Below the pieces are notes generated by a model. That model worked only from the letters and a program-made list of their open reading frames with translations, did not search any database and was not told the DNA's origin. This document shows positions 25,417-35,792 of a DNA stretch of 64,000 bases, in pieces (position 1 is the stretch's first letter; each line of letters begins with the position of its first letter). Origin of the DNA: Acetobacterium wieringae (lineage in GTDB: Bacteria; Bacillota; Clostridia; Eubacteriales; Eubacteriaceae). The translations under genes and the position numbers were made by a program. Where the stretch lies: contig NZ_LKEU01000014.1 of NCBI RefSeq assembly GCF_001766835.1, positions 1-64,000 of the forward strand, in the 5' to 3' direction.

Positions 25417-25752
25417 ATGGAAGCAAGAGCGACAGCTAAATATGTACGTGTTTCATCCAGAAAGGCTAAGTTAGTGGCTGATTTAATTCGAGGCAAAAGC
25501 ATTGGAGAAGCATTAAGTATTCTAGCATTAACACCAAATAAAGCAGCGAAAATAATTGACAAAGTTGTAAAATCTGCTTTGGCAAATGCTGAAAATAATT
25601 TTAACATGAATCCTGAAAACTTATATATCGATCAGATTTATGCAAATCAGGGTCCAACACTAAAACGATTCAGAGCGGGTGCACAGGGACGTGCAACAAT
25701 CATTCGAAAAAGATCGTCTCATATTACAGCCGTATTAAAAGAAAAAGAGTAA
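25417..25752 (+). CDS. rplV: 50S ribosomal protein L22
   Basis: 111 aa, normal size. Contains YVRVSSRKAKLVADLIRGK and the C-terminal tunnel hairpin region FRAGAQGRATIIRKRSSHI, where macrolide-resistance mutations occur in other species. AAGGAGG site, 18 nt after rpsS. Confidence 0.97.
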   Translation: MEARATAKYVRVSSRKAKLVADLIRGKSIGEALSILALTPNKAAKIIDKVVKSALANAENNFNMNPENLYIDQIYANQGPTLKRFRAGAQGRATIIRKRSSHITAVLKEKE

Positions 25753-25763
25753 GGAGGGCATAG

Positions 25764-26489
25764 ATGGGTCAAAAAGTCAATCCTCACGGATTAAGAGTTG
25801 GCGTTATTAAGGACTGGAATGCAAAATGGTTTGCGAACAACAAGGATTTTGCAGATTGTTTAATTGAAGACTATGATATTCGTAAATATATAAAAGTAAA
25901 TCAATACCAGGCGGGCATTTCTAAAATTGTCATCGAACGTTTTGGTAACAAGGTAAAGATTCATATCTATACAGCAAAGCCAGGCATGATCATTGGTCGT
26001 GGTGGTGCAGGTATCGATGCGTTGCGTCTTGAACTTGAAAAAATGACCAAGAAAACCGTTTTTATCAACATCGTTGAAGTTAAAAATGTTGATATGGACG
26101 CTCAATTAGTGGCCGAAAACATTGCTGCTCAGCTGGAACGACGAATTTCTTTCCGACGGGCAATGAAGCAAACCATGCAACGAACCATGAGAGCTGGCGC
26201 TAAGGGTATTAAAACTGCTGTTGCAGGCCGTTTAAACGGTGCTGAAATGGCACGAAACGAACATTATGCCCAGGGTCAGGTTCCCCTTCAAACCCTCCGA
26301 GCTGATATTAGCTATGGCTTTGCTGAAGCTGATACCACCTATGGTAAATTAGGTGTAAAAGTTTGGGTCAATAAAGGCGAAATTTTAACTGGACGTGAAG
26401 ATATTTTAGCCGTCACAGCTGAAGACGACGCAAAAGCTAAAAAAAGCGCACCCCGCCGAAAAGCTCCTACTAACAGGACAGAAAACTAA
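25764..26489 (+). CDS. rpsC: 30S ribosomal protein S3
   Basis: 241 aa. Begins [18 protein letters not shown]; the KH domain has the [12 protein letters not shown] loop, and the C-terminal domain has [20 protein letters not shown]. The tail (about 220-241) is basic and Ala/Lys rich. Lines the mRNA entry channel. Confidence 0.98.
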   Translation: MGQKVNPHGLRVGVIKDWNAKWFANNKDFADCLIEDYDIRKYIKVNQYQAGISKIVIERFGNKVKIHIYTAKPGMIIGRGGAGIDALRLELEKMTKKTVFINIVEVKNVDMDAQLVAENIAAQLERRISFRRAMKQTMQRTMRAGAKGIKTAVAGRLNGAEMARNEHYAQGQVPLQTLRADISYGFAEADTTYGKLGVKVWVNKGEILTGREDILAVTAEDDAKAKKSAPRRKAPTNRTEN

Positions 26490-26507
26490 GAGAGGAGGCC
26501 AACGCAT

Positions 26508-26948
26508 ATGTTAATGCCTAAACGTGTAAAACGTAGAAAACAACATAGAGGTCGTATGAAAGGAAAAGCGCTTCGTGGTAACAAAATCACTTACGGAGAT
26601 TTCGCTATTCAAGCATTGGAGCCAGCATGGATTACTGCTAATCAGATCGAAGCTGCCCGTATTGCCATGACCAGATATATTAAAAGAGGTGGCCAGGTTT
26701 GGATTAAAATATTCCCAGATAAACCTGTGACACAAAAACCAGCAGAAACTCGAATGGGTTCCGGTAAAGGATCTCCTGAGTATTGGGTTGCAGTGGTAAA
26801 ACCAGGTAGAGTAATGTTTGAGATTGCCGGAATTTCTGAGGAAGTAGCTCGGGAAGCCATGCGTCTTGCGCAACATAAATTACCAATCAAAACGAAATTT
26901 ATCACTCGTAAAGATCAGGAAGCACAAGAAGTGGGTGATGAAGCATGA
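26508..26948 (+). CDS. rplP: 50S ribosomal protein L16
   Basis: 146 aa. Begins [21 protein letters not shown] and holds [24 protein letters not shown] and the [19 protein letters not shown] loop near the A-site. The ATG at 26508 is chosen (9 nt from AGGAGG; the second ATG is 15 nt away). Overlaps rpmC by 4 nt. Confidence 0.97.
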   Translation: MLMPKRVKRRKQHRGRMKGKALRGNKITYGDFAIQALEPAWITANQIEAARIAMTRYIKRGGQVWIKIFPDKPVTQKPAETRMGSGKGSPEYWVAVVKPGRVMFEIAGISEEVAREAMRLAQHKLPIKTKFITRKDQEAQEVGDEA

Positions 26949-27148
26949 AACCAAGTGAATTAAGAGAATTAACAACGATCGAACTTGAAGCAAAATTGGG
27001 TGATCTGAAGGAAGAATTATTCAACCTCAGATTTCAACATGCGACTGGCCAGTTGGAAAACCCCATGCGGATTAAAGAAGTTAAGAAGACTTATGCACGG
27101 ATCAAAACAATTATCCAAGAACGTGTCATGAAGTCAGATGAAGCATAA
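26945..27148 (+). CDS. rpmC: 50S ribosomal protein L29
   Basis: 67 aa, two long helices. Contains the [19 protein letters not shown] signature. Starts inside the rplP stop (ATGA), so it is translationally coupled. Located at the exit tunnel beside L23. Confidence 0.96.
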   Translation: MKPSELRELTTIELEAKLGDLKEELFNLRFQHATGQLENPMRIKEVKKTYARIKTIIQERVMKSDEA

Positions 27149-27176
27149 TAAACCAATAGATAAGGAGGTTTAGCTT

Positions 27177-27434
27177 ATGGAAGAAAGAGGTTACAGAAAA
27201 ACTCGAATCGGTAAGGTTACCAGCGATAAAATGGATAAAACCATTGTTGTAGCTGTTGAAAGTTTTGTAAAACATCCACTTTACACAAAACGAGTTAAGC
27301 ACACTGTAAAGTTCAAAGCCCATGACGAACAAAACGAATGTAATATCGGTGATACCGTTAAAATAATGGAAACAAGACCACTCAGCAAAGACAAACGCTG
27401 GAGATTAGTAGAAATCGTAGAAAAAGCACTATAA
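27177..27434 (+). CDS. rpsQ: 30S ribosomal protein S17
   Basis: 85 aa OB-fold protein. [22 protein letters not shown] at the N-terminus and the signature [18 protein letters not shown]. Early 16S-binding assembly protein. Strong AAGGAGGT site. Confidence 0.97.
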   Translation: MEERGYRKTRIGKVTSDKMDKTIVVAVESFVKHPLYTKRVKHTVKFKAHDEQNECNIGDTVKIMETRPLSKDKRWRLVEIVEKAL

Positions 27435-27461
27435 GTCAATGTGCGGAAGGAGGTATTTCGG

Positions 27462-27830
27462 ATGATTCAACAAGAAACGAGACTGAAAGTAGCAGATAAT
27501 ACCGGTGCAAAGGAATTACTGTGCATCCGAGTTCTTGGTGGTTCCGGTCGTCGATATGCAAATATCGGGGACATTATCGTGTGTGCTGTTAAAAGTGCTG
27601 CACCCGGTGGCGATGTTAAAAAGGGCGACGTTGTAAAAGCCGTTGTCGTACGAACAAAGAGCGGAATCAGAAGAGACGATGGCAGTTACATCAAATTTGA
27701 CCAGAATGCAGCGGTTCTAATAAAAGATGATAAAAACCCAAAAGGTACACGTATTTTTGGACCTGTCGCACGAGAATTACGGGACAAGAAATACATGAAA
27801 ATCGTATCTTTGGCTCCTGAAGTACTTTAA
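27462..27830 (+). CDS. rplN: 50S ribosomal protein L14
   Basis: 122 aa, the usual size. Begins [18 protein letters not shown]. The ATG at 27462 lies 9 nt after AAGGAGG (27446-27452); a longer in-frame version from 27441 would swallow the ribosome binding site. L14 makes inter-subunit bridge B8 and binds the silencing factor RsfS. Confidence 0.97.
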   Translation: MIQQETRLKVADNTGAKELLCIRVLGGSGRRYANIGDIIVCAVKSAAPGGDVKKGDVVKAVVVRTKSGIRRDDGSYIKFDQNAAVLIKDDKNPKGTRIFGPVARELRDKKYMKIVSLAPEVL

Positions 27831-27844
27831 GGAGGAAATGAAAG

Positions 27845-28159
27845 ATGCATGTAAAAAAAGATGATATCGTAATGGTAATTTCCGGTAAGGACAAAGGAAA
27901 AAAGGGAAAAGTGATTCAATCTTATCCTAAAGATGGAAAAGTCCTTGTGGAAAATGTGAATATGGTTACTAAACACCAGAAACCAACACAGCAAATGCAA
28001 CAGGGTGGAATAATCCGTCAGGAAGGGCCAATTCAGGCTTCCAATGTATTAATTTACTGTGCAAAGTGTGATAAAGGCGTTAGAACCGGTCATAAAGTTC
28101 TAGGTGACGGAAAAAAAGTCAGATTTTGTAAAAAATGTAATGAAACATTTAATAATTAA
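27845..28159 (+). CDS. rplX: 50S ribosomal protein L24 (zinc-ribbon form)
   Basis: 104 aa with an N-terminal KOW domain ([15 protein letters not shown]) and a C-terminal CAKC ... CKKC pair, the four-cysteine form of L24 that can hold zinc. Assembly initiator of 50S. AAGGAGG site just before ATG. Confidence 0.97.
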   Translation: MHVKKDDIVMVISGKDKGKKGKVIQSYPKDGKVLVENVNMVTKHQKPTQQMQQGGIIRQEGPIQASNVLIYCAKCDKGVRTGHKVLGDGKKVRFCKKCNETFNN

Positions 28160-28179
28160 TTTCGGGAAGGAGGACCAAT

Positions 28180-28722
28180 ATGCCCAGATTAAAAGATAAA
28201 TATCTAACCGAAGTAATTCCAGCATTGATGGAAAAATTTCAATATAAAAACATCATGGAAGTTCCTAAACTCGAAAAAGTTGTGATCAACATGGGTTTGG
28301 GAGATTGCAAAGACAATTCCAAAGCTTTAGAAGCCGCCGTGATCGACCTTGGAATTATTGCTGGCCAAAAACCAGTGATCACTAAGGCAAAAAAATCAGT
28401 AGCTAACTTTAAAGTCCGAGAAGGCATGAACATTGGAGCGAAAGTAACTCTGCGAAGTGATCGTATGTATGAATTTGCTGATAAGTTATTCAACGTTGCC
28501 CTTCCTCGAGTACGTGACTTCAGAGGGTTATCCAATAAATCCTTTGATGGACGTGGTAATTATGCTTTTGGTATCAAAGATCAACTCATTTTTCCTGAAA
28601 TTGATTATGACAAGGTAGAACAGGTTCGCGGCATGGATATCATGTTTGTCACAACGGCAAAAACAGATGAAGAAGCTCACGAACTGTTAAGACTGCTTGG
28701 CATTTCATTCAGTAGAGCATAA
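28180..28722 (+). CDS. rplE: 50S ribosomal protein L5
   Basis: 180 aa. Contains [35 protein letters not shown] and [17 protein letters not shown], which are L5 signatures. Binds 5S rRNA and contacts P-site tRNA. AAGGAGG site. Confidence 0.98.
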   Translation: MPRLKDKYLTEVIPALMEKFQYKNIMEVPKLEKVVINMGLGDCKDNSKALEAAVIDLGIIAGQKPVITKAKKSVANFKVREGMNIGAKVTLRSDRMYEFADKLFNVALPRVRDFRGLSNKSFDGRGNYAFGIKDQLIFPEIDYDKVEQVRGMDIMFVTTAKTDEEAHELLRLLGISFSRA

Positions 28723-28735
28723 GGAGGACGGTACA

Positions 28736-28921
28736 GTGGCAAAAAAAGCGATGAAGGAAAAGCAACAACGCAAAGCAAAATATTCAACTCAGGCGTATAC
28801 ACGCTGCCGAATTTGTGGTCGACCACATTCTGTATTACAGAAATTTGGCATTTGTCGTATATGTTTCCGAGAATTAGCATATAAAGGCGAAATCCCTGGC
28901 GTAAGAAAAGCAAGCTGGTAA
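28736..28921 (+). CDS. rpsZ: 30S ribosomal protein S14 type Z
   Basis: 61 aa starting at GTG (28736), 8 nt after AAGGAGG. Zinc ribbon with C24, C27, C40 and C43 (CRIC ... CRIC). It is the short zinc-binding S14 paralogue typical of Firmicutes spc operons. An upstream in-frame extension lacks a ribosome binding site and overlaps rplE. Confidence 0.95.
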   Translation: MAKKAMKEKQQRKAKYSTQAYTRCRICGRPHSVLQKFGICRICFRELAYKGEIPGVRKASW

Positions 28922-28953
28922 AAAATACCAGCAAAGAAAAGGAGGTACCGAGT

Positions 28954-29352
28954 ATGGTTATGACTGATCCTATTGCGGATATGTTAACACGCATCAGAAA
29001 TGCAAATGATGCAGGTCATAAAACAGTTGAGATGCCTGCTTCAAAAGAGAAAAAAGCAATTGCTCAGATTCTTTTAGAAGAAGGTTATATTAATAAAGTT
29101 GATTACATTGCTGATGAAAAGCAAGGTGTCATTAAAATTACTCTCAAATATGGAGAAAACAAAAGTCGTGTCGTTGCAGGCATCAAGAGAATCTCAAAAC
29201 CTGGTTTAAGAGTATATGCCGGAAAAGACGAAGTGCCAAAGGTATTAAACGGTTTAGGCATTGCCATCGTTTCTACATCTAAAGGCGTAATGACAGATAA
29301 AAAAGCAAGAAAAGCCGGCGTTGGCGGCGAAGTGATATGTTACGTTTGGTAA
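28954..29352 (+). CDS. rpsH: 30S ribosomal protein S8
   Basis: 132 aa. Begins [18 protein letters not shown] and ends with the [22 protein letters not shown] signature. In E. coli S8 represses the spc operon. The first ATG (7 nt from AGGAGG) is preferred over the second (13 nt). Confidence 0.98.
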   Translation: MVMTDPIADMLTRIRNANDAGHKTVEMPASKEKKAIAQILLEEGYINKVDYIADEKQGVIKITLKYGENKSRVVAGIKRISKPGLRVYAGKDEVPKVLNGLGIAIVSTSKGVMTDKKARKAGVGGEVICYVW

Positions 29353-29376
29353 CAAATTAAGACAGGAGGTAAAAAG

Positions 29377-29913
29377 ATGTCAAGAGTAGGAAAAGCACCT
29401 GTTGCAATCCTCCCAGGAGTCGACATAAAAAAAGACGGTCAAACGTTGACGGTCAAAGGTCCATTAGGACAACTCGTTAGAACGTTTCATCCTGATGTCA
29501 TCATCGATGTCCAAGATAGCGAAATTGTTGTCACCCGACCATCTGAAAGTAAGCTGCATAAATCGCTTCACGGTTTAACCCGGGCTTTAATTCAAAACAT
29601 GGTTACTGGTGTCAGCACTGGCTTTACACGAACCCTGGAAATCAGTGGAGTTGGGTATAGAGCAGAGAAAAAAGGAAATAAGCTGGTTATGAATTTAGGT
29701 TATTCACATCCCGTTGAGATGGAAGATCCTGAAGGTGTAGAAGCTGTTCCAGAAACCAATACTAAAGTCGTAATTAAAGGCATTAGCAAAGAAGCCGTTG
29801 GTGCACATGCCGCCAATATTCGAGCGAAACGCCCACCAGAACCTTACAAAGGTCATGGCGTACGATATTCTGACGAAGTAATAAGACGTAAAGAAGGTAA
29901 AACAGGTAAATAA
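29377..29913 (+). CDS. rplF: 50S ribosomal protein L6
   Basis: 178 aa, two related alpha/beta domains. Begins [17 protein letters not shown]; the C-terminal [11 protein letters not shown] signature is present. Located near the factor-binding site of 50S. Confidence 0.98.
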   Translation: MSRVGKAPVAILPGVDIKKDGQTLTVKGPLGQLVRTFHPDVIIDVQDSEIVVTRPSESKLHKSLHGLTRALIQNMVTGVSTGFTRTLEISGVGYRAEKKGNKLVMNLGYSHPVEMEDPEGVEAVPETNTKVVIKGISKEAVGAHAANIRAKRPPEPYKGHGVRYSDEVIRRKEGKTGK

Positions 29914-29953
29914 CCTGCCAACCCGTCAAAGATGATGAAGGGAGTAAAACTCG

Positions 29954-30322
29954 ATGATTAAGAAACCCATTAAAAATAAAATACGTATTGCTCGTCACTA
30001 TCGGGTCCGAAACAAGGTTTCTGGAACTGAAATGAGACCACGTTTAAACGTATTTCGAAGTAATAAAAACATTTATGCTCAAATTATAGATGATACCAAA
30101 GGTATCACCTTGGTTTCTGCTTCTTCCAATGACTCTGAACTTAAAGGTCAGTTATCAAAAGGTGGAGATAAAGCAGCAGCTAAAGCCGTCGGTCAGGCTA
30201 TTGCCAAACGTGCACTTGAAAAAGGCATTGAAGCAGTGGTATTTGATCGAGGTGGTTATGTATATCATGGTAGAGTAAAAGAATTGGCTGACGGCGCTCG
30301 TGAAGCCGGCCTGAAATTCTAA
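29954..30322 (+). CDS. rplR: 50S ribosomal protein L18
   Basis: 122 aa. Basic N-terminal arm, then [20 protein letters not shown] and a C-terminal [24 protein letters not shown]. Binds 5S rRNA together with L5. Ribosome binding site AAGGGAG, weaker than its neighbours. Confidence 0.97.
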   Translation: MIKKPIKNKIRIARHYRVRNKVSGTEMRPRLNVFRSNKNIYAQIIDDTKGITLVSASSNDSELKGQLSKGGDKAAAKAVGQAIAKRALEKGIEAVVFDRGGYVYHGRVKELADGAREAGLKF

Positions 30323-30339
30323 GTAAAGGAGGTCATTTG

Positions 30340-30846
30340 ATGCAAAACAAAAAAATCGATCCAAGTACATTAGATTTGAAGGAAAAAGTCGTTGCCATCA
30401 ACCGTGTAACCAAGGTTGTAAAAGGTGGTCGTAACTTCAGATTCAGCTGTCTTGTGATTGTTGGAGACGAAAACGGTCATGTTGGCGTCGGTAAAGGAAA
30501 AGCGATGGAAATTCCAGATGCAATTCGTAAAGGTATCGACGCAGCAAAAAAATCATTGATCAAAGTGCCAATGGTTGGAACAACTATTCCTCACTTAGTC
30601 AACGGTGAAGCTGGTGCAGGTCATGTATTATTGAAACCTGCTGGAAAAGGTACTGGCGTTATTGCTGGCGGACCCGTCCGTGCAGTACTGGAACTCGCTG
30701 GAATCAGAGATATTCGTACTAAATCTTTAGGATCTAATAATGCCCGTAACATGGTTAATGCTACAATGGCAGGCCTTGCAGAACTGACTACTGTTGAAGA
30801 AGTAGCAGCAAAACGTGGTAAGAAACCTGAAGAAATTTTAGATTAG
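30340..30846 (+). CDS. rpsE: 30S ribosomal protein S5
   Basis: 168 aa. dsRBD-like N-terminal domain with [21 protein letters not shown] and C-terminal [18 protein letters not shown] at 30340 lies 7 nt from AAAGGAGG; the TTG one codon earlier is not needed. Involved in decoding fidelity and in spectinomycin binding. Confidence 0.97.
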   Translation: MQNKKIDPSTLDLKEKVVAINRVTKVVKGGRNFRFSCLVIVGDENGHVGVGKGKAMEIPDAIRKGIDAAKKSLIKVPMVGTTIPHLVNGEAGAGHVLLKPAGKGTGVIAGGPVRAVLELAGIRDIRTKSLGSNNARNMVNATMAGLAELTTVEEVAAKRGKKPEEILD

Positions 30847-30857
30847 GAGGAATCATT

Positions 30858-31040
30858 ATGGCTAAGCAATTAGAAATTACACTAAAGAAAAGTTTGATTG
30901 GTCGTAACCCCAAACAACGGGCTACCATTGAAGCTTTAGGCCTCAAGAAAATTGGTCAAACTGTAACACATAATGATACCCCTCAGATTCGTGGCATGAT
31001 TCATCGAACAGATTTCATGCTCGAAGTAAAAGAAGTATAG
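30858..31040 (+). CDS. rpmD: 50S ribosomal protein L30
   Basis: 60 aa. [28 protein letters not shown] is the full L30 signature. AGGAGG site, 11 nt after rpsE. Confidence 0.97.
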   Translation: MAKQLEITLKKSLIGRNPKQRATIEALGLKKIGQTVTHNDTPQIRGMIHRTDFMLEVKEV

Positions 31041-31051
31041 GAGGTGTCGAG

Positions 31052-31495
31052 ATGAAGTTACATACTTTAAGTCCAGCCCCAGGTTCAAAAAAGGCACCCA
31101 AGCGAAAAGGACGAGGTACAGGTTCTGGTCTTGGAAAAACTGCTGGTCGTGGACAGGATGGACAAAAATCACGTTCCGGCGGTGGCGTACGACCAGGTTT
31201 TGAAGGTGGACAGATGCCGCTGGCAAGACGTTTACCAAAACGCGGATTTTCTAACGCACGATTCAAAAAAACATATGCAATTGTTAATGTGGGTGAGCTG
31301 AATGCATTTGATGCAAACACAGTGATTACTCCGGAACTATTGATGGAATACGGATTTGTCCGTAAATTAAATGATGGCTTGAAGATCCTTGGAAACGGAG
31401 AAGTTGAAAAGGCATTCACCATCAAAGCACATAAAATCAGCAAATCAGCTGAGGAGAAAATTCTCGCTGGAGGAGGAAAGGTAGAGGTGATCTAG
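31052..31495 (+). CDS. rplO: 50S ribosomal protein L15
   Basis: 147 aa. Begins [22 protein letters not shown] and has the Gly-rich [30 protein letters not shown] segment that threads through 23S rRNA. Starts 11 nt after rpmD. Confidence 0.98.
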   Translation: MKLHTLSPAPGSKKAPKRKGRGTGSGLGKTAGRGQDGQKSRSGGGVRPGFEGGQMPLARRLPKRGFSNARFKKTYAIVNVGELNAFDANTVITPELLMEYGFVRKLNDGLKILGNGEVEKAFTIKAHKISKSAEEKILAGGGKVEVI

Positions 31496-31496
31496 T

Positions 31497-32756
31497 ATGG
31501 TCTCTACCTTGAAGGATGCTTGGAAAATTCCAGATCTACGACGAAAAATAATATTTACGTTAGCGATGCTGTTTATATATCGTTTGGGATCCTTCATACC
31601 GGTTCCCTTCATCGATACCGAACAGCTTAGTCAACTCGTCAACGATAGTGGAATTTTTGGTCTGTTTGATATTATATCCGGTGGTAACTTTGGCAACTTT
31701 ACGATTTTTGCCATGAGTATCACCCCGTATATTAATGCTTCAATTATCATGAACCTTCTGGCATTTGCAATTCCAGCTTTGGAAGCACTACAAAAAGAAG
31801 GCGAAGAAGGAAGAAAAAAACTGGCTCAGTATACGCGTTACCTTACCATTATTCTGGCGCTGATTCAGGCACTGGGAATGAGCTTATCCTTCGGAGACTT
31901 GCTAATTGAAAAAACACCATTTACCGTCTTTACGGTTGTATTATGTATTACAGCAGGGACTGCGTTTTTAATGTATCTGGGCGAGCAAATCACTGAAAAT
32001 GGTATCGGCAACGGTATCTCTTTGATTATCTTTATCAGTATCATTTCCCGTATTCCATCTGCAATCGGCCAAATGTATCAATATCTGACGATTGGAACCT
32101 TAAATATCATCACCCTGATTGTTTTTCTGGTTTTCATTGTGGTGGTTATCTTTGGTGTGGTGGCAGTTCAGGAAGGGCAACGACGTATCCCGGTTCAGTA
32201 TGCAAAACGGGTCGTTGGCCGAAAAATGTACGGCGGACAAACTACCCATATTCCCATGCGTGTGAATATGGCAGGCGTTATTCCGGTAATCTTTGCCAGT
32301 TCTTTAACGTTATTCCCAGCGACACTTGCCAGCTTTTTTCCGACATCGGCTTTTGCAAACTTTATTTCAACCTATTTTGCCTGGGGATCCTGGCTCACTA
32401 ATATTATTTATATCACACTAATAATTGCGTTTACCTATTTTTATACAGCTGTAACATTTAATCCGTTTGATATCGCAGAAAATATCAAGAAACAAGGTGG
32501 TTATATTCCTGGGATCAGACCGGGAAAACCAACCGTAGAATACTTGTCGAGAATTATGAACCGATTAACATTATTTGGTGGCGTCTTTTTAGCGATCATT
32601 GCTGTTATTCCTATTTTTGTAGGTAATTTTATGGGTGTCAATCTTCAATTCGGCGGAACAAGTTTGCTGATTGTAGTTGGGGTAGCCCTTGAAACGGTTA
32701 AGCAGATTGAAGCAGAAATGATGATGAGACACCATCAGGGATTTTTAAAATCTTAA
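31497..32756 (+). CDS. secY: Protein translocase subunit SecY
   Basis: A 419-aa polytopic protein with ten membrane segments. It forms the protein-conducting channel with SecE and SecG. Has the plug/TM2 segment FDIISGGNFGNFTIFAMSITPYINASIIM and the cytosolic loop before TM8 (YAKRVVGRKMYGG). Begins 1 nt after the rplO stop with AGAGGTGAT as ribosome binding site. secE is not in this window. Confidence 0.97.
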   Translation: MVSTLKDAWKIPDLRRKIIFTLAMLFIYRLGSFIPVPFIDTEQLSQLVNDSGIFGLFDIISGGNFGNFTIFAMSITPYINASIIMNLLAFAIPALEALQKEGEEGRKKLAQYTRYLTIILALIQALGMSLSFGDLLIEKTPFTVFTVVLCITAGTAFLMYLGEQITENGIGNGISLIIFISIISRIPSAIGQMYQYLTIGTLNIITLIVFLVFIVVVIFGVVAVQEGQRRIPVQYAKRVVGRKMYGGQTTHIPMRVNMAGVIPVIFASSLTLFPATLASFFPTSAFANFISTYFAWGSWLTNIIYITLIIAFTYFYTAVTFNPFDIAENIKKQGGYIPGIRPGKPTVEYLSRIMNRLTLFGGVFLAIIAVIPIFVGNFMGVNLQFGGTSLLIVVGVALETVKQIEAEMMMRHHQGFLKS

Positions 32757-32779
32757 AATGAACTGGAGTTAAGTGAAAA

Positions 32780-33439
32780 ATGAGAATTGTATTATTAGGA
32801 CCTCCGGGAGCTGGCAAAGGGACACAGGCAAAACGAATTTGTGAAACTTATGGTATCCCGCATATTTCTACCGGCGATCTCTTTCGAGAAAATATGAGCA
32901 AAGATACGCCGCTCGGAAAAAAAGCTAAAGAGTATATGGCACAAGGTCTTTTGGTTCCGGATGACTTAGTTGTTGATATGGTTGAAGATCGGTTGACACA
33001 TGAAGATGTATTGGCGGCTGGCTATGGCTATTTGCTGGATGGATTTCCACGAACGGTTCATCAGGCGGAAGCTTTATGTCGAATCAATGCCAAGCGTGAT
33101 TGCGAGTTGGATTTTGCAATTAATCTTGATGTGCCCTTTGATATTTTGATTGAACGGGTTTCAGGCCGTCGGATCTGTCCGACATGTCATGCAACCTATC
33201 ATATCAAGTACAGCAAACCCAAGGTCGAAGGTGTCTGTGATTTAGACGGAACACCCTTATACCAACGGGAAGATGACAAAGTCGAAACCGTAAAGAAACG
33301 AATTGAAGTATATCAAGATCAGACAGAACCATTAATCGAGTTTTATGAAGACAAACAAAAGATCATTAATATTAATGGATTGCAACATATGAAGGACGTT
33401 TTTGATAATATCGAAAAAATCCTAAGTGGAGTTAATTAA
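32780..33439 (+). CDS. adk: Adenylate kinase
   Basis: 219 aa. Interconverts ATP + AMP and 2 ADP. P-loop GPPGAGKGT (7-15), AMP-binding TGDLFR and LLDGFPRT, and a long LID with a zinc site C133, C136, C153, D156, as in many Gram-positive enzymes. Conserved position after secY. Confidence 0.98.
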   Translation: MRIVLLGPPGAGKGTQAKRICETYGIPHISTGDLFRENMSKDTPLGKKAKEYMAQGLLVPDDLVVDMVEDRLTHEDVLAAGYGYLLDGFPRTVHQAEALCRINAKRDCELDFAINLDVPFDILIERVSGRRICPTCHATYHIKYSKPKVEGVCDLDGTPLYQREDDKVETVKKRIEVYQDQTEPLIEFYEDKQKIININGLQHMKDVFDNIEKILSGVN

Positions 33440-33441
33440 AG

Positions 33442-34191
33442 ATGATAACCATAAAATCCCAAAAGGAAATTGATCTAATGCGCCATGCCGGAAAGATTGT
33501 GGCAGGCGCCCACGCCTTAGTAGAAACAATGATCAAGCCTGGGGTAACAACACAAGAACTGGACCATGCAGTTGAAAAGTATATTCGTGATGCCGGAGCA
33601 GTTCCAACATTCAAAGGCTATGGTGGATTCCCAAACTCAATTTGTGCTTCAATTAATGAAGTGGTTGTCCATGGGATTCCTGAGAAACGACGTTTGCAGG
33701 ATGGTGACATCATCAGTATTGACATCGGAGCTACATTTAAGGGTTACGTTGGTGATGCGGCGGTGACGCATGGCGTCGGGACGATTTCCGATGAAGCAAA
33801 AAAGCTGATTCGAGTCACCCGGGAGTCCTTTTATAAGGGCATTGCCTATGCCAGGGATGGCTATCGCTTGTCGGACATTTCGAATGCGATTCAAAAATAT
33901 GTTGAGGACAACGGTTTTTCAGTTGTCCGGGACTATGTCGGTCATGGTGTTGGAAAACAAATGCACGAAGATCCACCAATTCCTAACTTTGGACCCAAAG
34001 GTCGAGGACCGCGGCTACGACAAGGAATGACATTAGCCATTGAACCAATGGTCAATGCCGGAACTTATGACGTTGTTACGTTAAAAGATGGATGGACGGT
34101 GGTAACCACTGACGGCAAGCTTTCTTCACATTACGAGCACACCGTTCTGATTACCGGAACCGGTGATCCCGAACTGCTGACAGTACTATAA
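33442..34191 (+). CDS. map: Methionine aminopeptidase, type I
   Basis: 249 aa pita-bread metallopeptidase that removes N-terminal Met. Metal ligands D94, D105, H168, E201 and E232 are all present in DIGATFKGYVGDAA, GHGVG, IEPMV and YEHTV; H77 is the substrate-binding His. Two nt after adk. Confidence 0.97.
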   Translation: MITIKSQKEIDLMRHAGKIVAGAHALVETMIKPGVTTQELDHAVEKYIRDAGAVPTFKGYGGFPNSICASINEVVVHGIPEKRRLQDGDIISIDIGATFKGYVGDAAVTHGVGTISDEAKKLIRVTRESFYKGIAYARDGYRLSDISNAIQKYVEDNGFSVVRDYVGHGVGKQMHEDPPIPNFGPKGRGPRLRQGMTLAIEPMVNAGTYDVVTLKDGWTVVTTDGKLSSHYEHTVLITGTGDPELLTVL

Positions 34192-34203
34192 GTTGGTGTT
34201 TGG

Positions 34204-34506
34204 ATGAATGAATATAAAGTTGGACAGGTGGTTCGTTCAAAAGCTGGCCGGGATAAAGGTCAGTATATGGTGGTTATTGAAGTGGTGGACGAACAGTTCG
34301 CCATGTTATCAAATGGAAAGCTTCGAAAAGTGAGTAATCCAAAAAAAAAGAAGGTCAAACACTTGGCGAAGACGAATCACATAGCCACAGATATTCGTGA
34401 TAAAATATTAAATGGAAAAAATGTAACTAACGCTGAGATTAGAAAAATACTCGAGTCCTATCACATGCCTGATGGTATTGGGGATGAGAATCGTGAGGAG
34501 GTTTGA
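34204..34506 (+). CDS. KOW-domain RNA-binding protein (L14e-like)
   Basis: A 100-aa basic protein with an N-terminal KOW fold (VGQVVRSKAGRDKGQYMVVIEV) and a Lys-rich stretch (about 46-58). Small L14e/KOW proteins in exactly this slot, between map and infA, are common in clostridia. A ribosome- or RNA-binding role is inferred from the domain and position; no specific function is established. Confidence 0.8.
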   Translation: MNEYKVGQVVRSKAGRDKGQYMVVIEVVDEQFAMLSNGKLRKVSNPKKKKVKHLAKTNHIATDIRDKILNGKNVTNAEIRKILESYHMPDGIGDENREEV

Positions 34507-34509
34507 TCA

Positions 34510-34737
34510 ATGGCCAAAAAAGATGTTATCGAGGTAGAAGGCTCAGTGATTGAGTCATTACCAAATACTATTTTCTTAGTAGAATTGGAAAATGGACATC
34601 AGATAACTGCGCATATTTCGGGAAAACTTCGTATGAATTACATCAGAATTTTACCCGGAGATAAAGTAGTTGTTGAATTATCCCCATATGATTTGACCCG
34701 CGGGCGTATCGTATGGCGTGGAAAAGGGAAATCATAA
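34510..34737 (+). CDS. infA: Translation initiation factor IF-1
   Basis: 75 aa OB-fold protein. [27 protein letters not shown] and the [16 protein letters not shown] core are IF-1 hallmarks. Blocks the A-site during initiation. Its ribosome binding site lies in the 3' end of the KOW gene. Confidence 0.97.
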   Translation: MAKKDVIEVEGSVIESLPNTIFLVELENGHQITAHISGKLRMNYIRILPGDKVVVELSPYDLTRGRIVWRGKGKS

Positions 34738-34750
34738 AGGAGGCATACAA

Positions 34751-34864
34751 ATGAAAGTTAGACCATCAGTTAAACCGATTTGTGAAAAATGCAAAATTAT
34801 TAAGAGAAATGGTCGTGTTATGGTAATTTGTGAAAATCCAAAACACAAACAAAAACAAGGTTAA
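34751..34864 (+). CDS. rpmJ: 50S ribosomal protein L36 (zinc form)
   Basis: 37 aa, begins [15 protein letters not shown]. Zinc ligands C11, C14, C27 and H32 are all present. AAAGGAGG site 8 nt before ATG, 13 nt after infA. The gene is short but unmistakable and in its canonical place. Confidence 0.97.
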   Translation: MKVRPSVKPICEKCKIIKRNGRVMVICENPKHKQKQG

Positions 34865-35008
34865 ACCGTCGAGTCCAGAAAAAAAGAACATGGCCGCGGC
34901 AATTTTAGTCATGTTCATGATATAAAACACCCTGGGTTTTAATTTCGTTACGTCACTAACTTGATTAATTTACCAGCATTTAGAAAATAATTAGGAGGTA
35001 CACACCCT
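34865..35008 (+). other. Spacer before rpsM with an inverted repeat
   Basis: 144 nt without a gene in an otherwise tightly packed operon. GAACATG (34886-34892) pairs with CATGTTC (34910-34916) around a 17-nt loop that itself holds GCCGCGGC. It may be an RNA control or processing site for the rpsM-rpsK-rpsD-rpoA-rplQ part. Confidence 0.4.
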
Positions 35009-35371
35009 ATGGCAAGAATTGCCGGAGTCGATTTACCCCGAGATAAGCGGGTAGAAATTGGATTAACTTATATTTACGGTATTGGACATTCAACATCGCT
35101 GGAAATCTTAAAAGCTTTAAATATTAATCCAGATACCAGAGTTAAAGATCTTACTGAAACTGAAGTAAATGATCTGCGAAATACGATAGACAAATACACC
35201 GTTGAAGGTGACCTTCGTAGAGAAGTCAACTTAAACATCAAACGACTGATCGAAATTGGATCTTATAGAGGATTACGTCATCGTCGAGGACTTCCTGTTA
35301 GAGGGCAAAAGACAAAAACGAATGCCAGAACTCGAAAAGGTCCGAAACGTCTCGTAAGCAAAAAGAAATAA
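35009..35371 (+). CDS. rpsM: 30S ribosomal protein S13
   Basis: 120 aa. Begins [26 protein letters not shown] and ends with [22 protein letters not shown]. Contacts P-site tRNA and bridge B1. AGGAGGT site. Confidence 0.98.
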   Translation: MARIAGVDLPRDKRVEIGLTYIYGIGHSTSLEILKALNINPDTRVKDLTETEVNDLRNTIDKYTVEGDLRREVNLNIKRLIEIGSYRGLRHRRGLPVRGQKTKTNARTRKGPKRLVSKKK

Positions 35372-35384
35372 GGAGGGCTAAAGA

Positions 35385-35777
35385 ATGGCAGTTAAAAAAG
35401 CACGAAGAAAAGTTAAAAAAATTAAAAAGAATATCGAACGTGGCCAGGCCCATATTCAATCTTCTTTCAACAATACGATTGTTACCATTACTGATATCTC
35501 CGGAAATGCTCTTTCATGGGCAAGTTCTGGTGGATTAGGCTTTAAAGGATCACGTAAAAGCACTCCTTTTGCATCTCAAATGGCTGCAGAGGAAGCGGCT
35601 AAAGCTGCTATGGAGCACGGTCTTAAAAGTGTTGAAGTTTTAGTCAAAGGCCCTGGTTCCGGACGTGAGGCTGCAATTCGGGCCTTACAGGCGGCGGGAT
35701 TAGAAATTACCCTGATCCGTGATGTAACGCCTATTCCACATAACGGTTGTCGACCACCTAAGCGACGACGAGTATAA
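35385..35777 (+). CDS. rpsK: 30S ribosomal protein S11
   Basis: 130 aa. [15 protein letters not shown] and the [18 protein letters not shown] and [10 protein letters not shown] segments are S11 signatures. Platform protein of 30S. AAGGAGG site. Confidence 0.98.
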   Translation: MAVKKARRKVKKIKKNIERGQAHIQSSFNNTIVTITDISGNALSWASSGGLGFKGSRKSTPFASQMAAEEAAKAAMEHGLKSVEVLVKGPGSGREAAIRALQAAGLEITLIRDVTPIPHNGCRPPKRRRV

Positions 35778-35792
35778 CAGGAGGGCGAAAAA